Shown in pieces: positions 63,067 through 64,000 of a stretch of DNA of 64,000 nt (the stretch's first letter is position 1; each line of letters begins with the position of its first letter). Made by a program: the position numbers and the translations under genes. The stretch is from Rhynchopus euleeides. Lineage: Eukaryota > Euglenozoa > Diplonemea > Diplonemida > Diplonemidae. The stretch covers positions 1,674,001 to 1,738,000 of the forward strand of contig OY723286.1 in NCBI GenBank assembly GCA_963210315.1, read 5' to 3'. The notes beneath the pieces were generated by a model, which saw only the letters and a list, made by a program, of their open reading frames with translations, was not told the origin of the DNA and did not search any database.

Positions 63067-64000
63067 GCTGAATCACCTGAGCTGTCCTTCCACCGAAGAC
63101 AGGAAAGGGGAGCCCGGTTGTCCTGTCGTGGCGAGCACGACAGGAAGAGTCGGTTTCTTTGGACATCTGGGGTGGGGGTGGGGGTGGGGGTCCGAACCCC
63201 GGACGGGGAGGGAGAGGGGGGGGGTGTGTGTCTGGGCGGGTGAAGGGGGAGGGGCCAACACCTCACCCCACCCCCCTCCCTCTGCCCGACCCCCACCCTG
63301 TCCCCCAAGCCTGCACCGCTAGACGTTCTGTTTCACCTGCGTTGTCAGACTCCGGGTGGGTGCCCCCCTCCCTGCCTTGTTCTCCCCCCTCCACCGCTGG
63401 GGTGAGGGACCATTAGATGTTTGATGCCAAACCCGCTGCACATAATGTGAAGGGGGAGGGCACGCCATGTGACTTTGCCTTTGCTCTGCTGTCTTTCCTT
63501 TTGTTTCCCGTTGGGGGGGAAGAGGATCAGTAAAGTAGAGGGTTGTGTGGGTACTTTACCTCGGTACTGCCTAGGTACTGACCAAGGAAGTAGAGGAGTT
63601 GGGTGGGTACTGACCGAGCGTCGCCGTGCCTCAGGCGATTCTGCCCAAGGCTATTGCATGGAATAGACCTGCGGGGTTCCCTCCCCCTTTTCTTTTCTTC
63701 GGTGTTCCCGTATTGAGCGGCTTTTGAGCCTGAGCAGAAGGGATCATTTCTCCTTCGGAGTGGAGTGGTGAGGGGGGGGGGGGGTAGTGTGTCTGGAAGC
63801 CACCCTGGCAGGGGATGCCTGGGTTGCAGCAGATAACCGAACGAAAAAATAGGAAGTAACCACTGAGAGGGGAGGGGGTGACGGCTGTGCCGACAGCATC
63901 GCCCAAACCTGTGCCCCCCCTTCCCCTGCCCCATCCCCGCCCGGACCCGGGACCCGACCCACTGGAGACCTCGGAGCGAACGAAGGTTGGCATATGATTC
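63067..64000. other. Downstream flank of the PTB-like gene; nothing recognised
   Basis: The stretch has G-rich (63170-63250, 63765-63785) and C-rich (63270-63300) parts. A short motif, GGTACT(TTACC/GACC), is repeated at about 63550-63615. I see no gene or larger repeat. Confidence 0.5.

Noticed and set aside
1-64000. Bacterial or viral operon structure, telomere or rRNA genes
   Set aside because: No ribosome-binding sites, no telomere-type repeats such as TTTAGGG arrays and no rRNA sequence were seen; introns and gene content are eukaryotic.

Overview
This is nuclear DNA of a eukaryote. It has spliceosomal introns with GT..AG ends, a cytosolic ribosomal protein gene (eS21), a PTB/hnRNP L-type RNA-binding protein, a ClC-6/7-type chloride transporter and a DNAJC11-like mitochondrial protein. 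The DNA is GC-rich, with many C-runs and G-runs. The mobile elements are tyrosine-recombinase (YR) retroelements of the DIRS/Ngaro/VIPER kind. A GC-rich protist is the best fit, and a chromerid or other alveolate alga is my guess, but nothing here proves the lineage.

The window falls into two halves. From 1 to about 43 kb it is almost all repeats and mobile DNA. From 1 to 9.4 kb, two YR-retroelement families are interleaved: family A (RT-RNase H at 1-1267 plus its end repeats) and family B (1978-7068, with gag, YR, RT-RNase H and split direct repeats A1-ORFs-B1-A2-B2). A nearly identical 2.05-kb inverted partial copy of B follows (7371-9420). From 9.4 to 14.4 kb there are simple and palindromic repeats and an ORF joining an endonuclease-like region to an OTU-type peptidase (12729-13892). 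From 14.4 to 23.4 kb lies a 9-kb minisatellite of a 31-bp unit with tandem higher-order duplications. Next comes a two-exon gene of about 1,891 codons (23554-29467) that joins a transposase-like N-terminal half to a C-terminal OTU peptidase. A FYVE-like zinc-finger ORF follows (30652-32073). It has the same 50-bp leader as the ORF at 12.7 kb. From 32.7 to 36.3 kb a segment with inverted-repeat arms holds a 33-bp minisatellite, the C-terminal part of a YR and a near-perfect 57-nt hairpin. A second 33-bp array, a minus-strand family A element (37.7-40.3 kb) and a small hAT-like element with 27-bp inverted ends complete this half.

From 43.6 to 63.1 kb there are four conserved host genes, all on the + strand: DNAJC11-like (four coding exons), ClC chloride transporter (single exon), eS21 (two coding exons split by a 3.9-kb intron) and PTB/hnRNP L-like (four coding exons). 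Exon joins were chosen from GT/AG sites that keep the frame and restore the conserved protein. The 3' splice sites are often preceded by long C-runs.

The mobile elements do not form one pathway. Recurrent themes are recombinases, transposase-like proteins and OTU peptidases, together with large tandem arrays that have expanded by block duplication. The host genes are housekeeping genes with unrelated jobs (mitochondrial membrane organisation, endolysosomal chloride exchange, translation, RNA processing).
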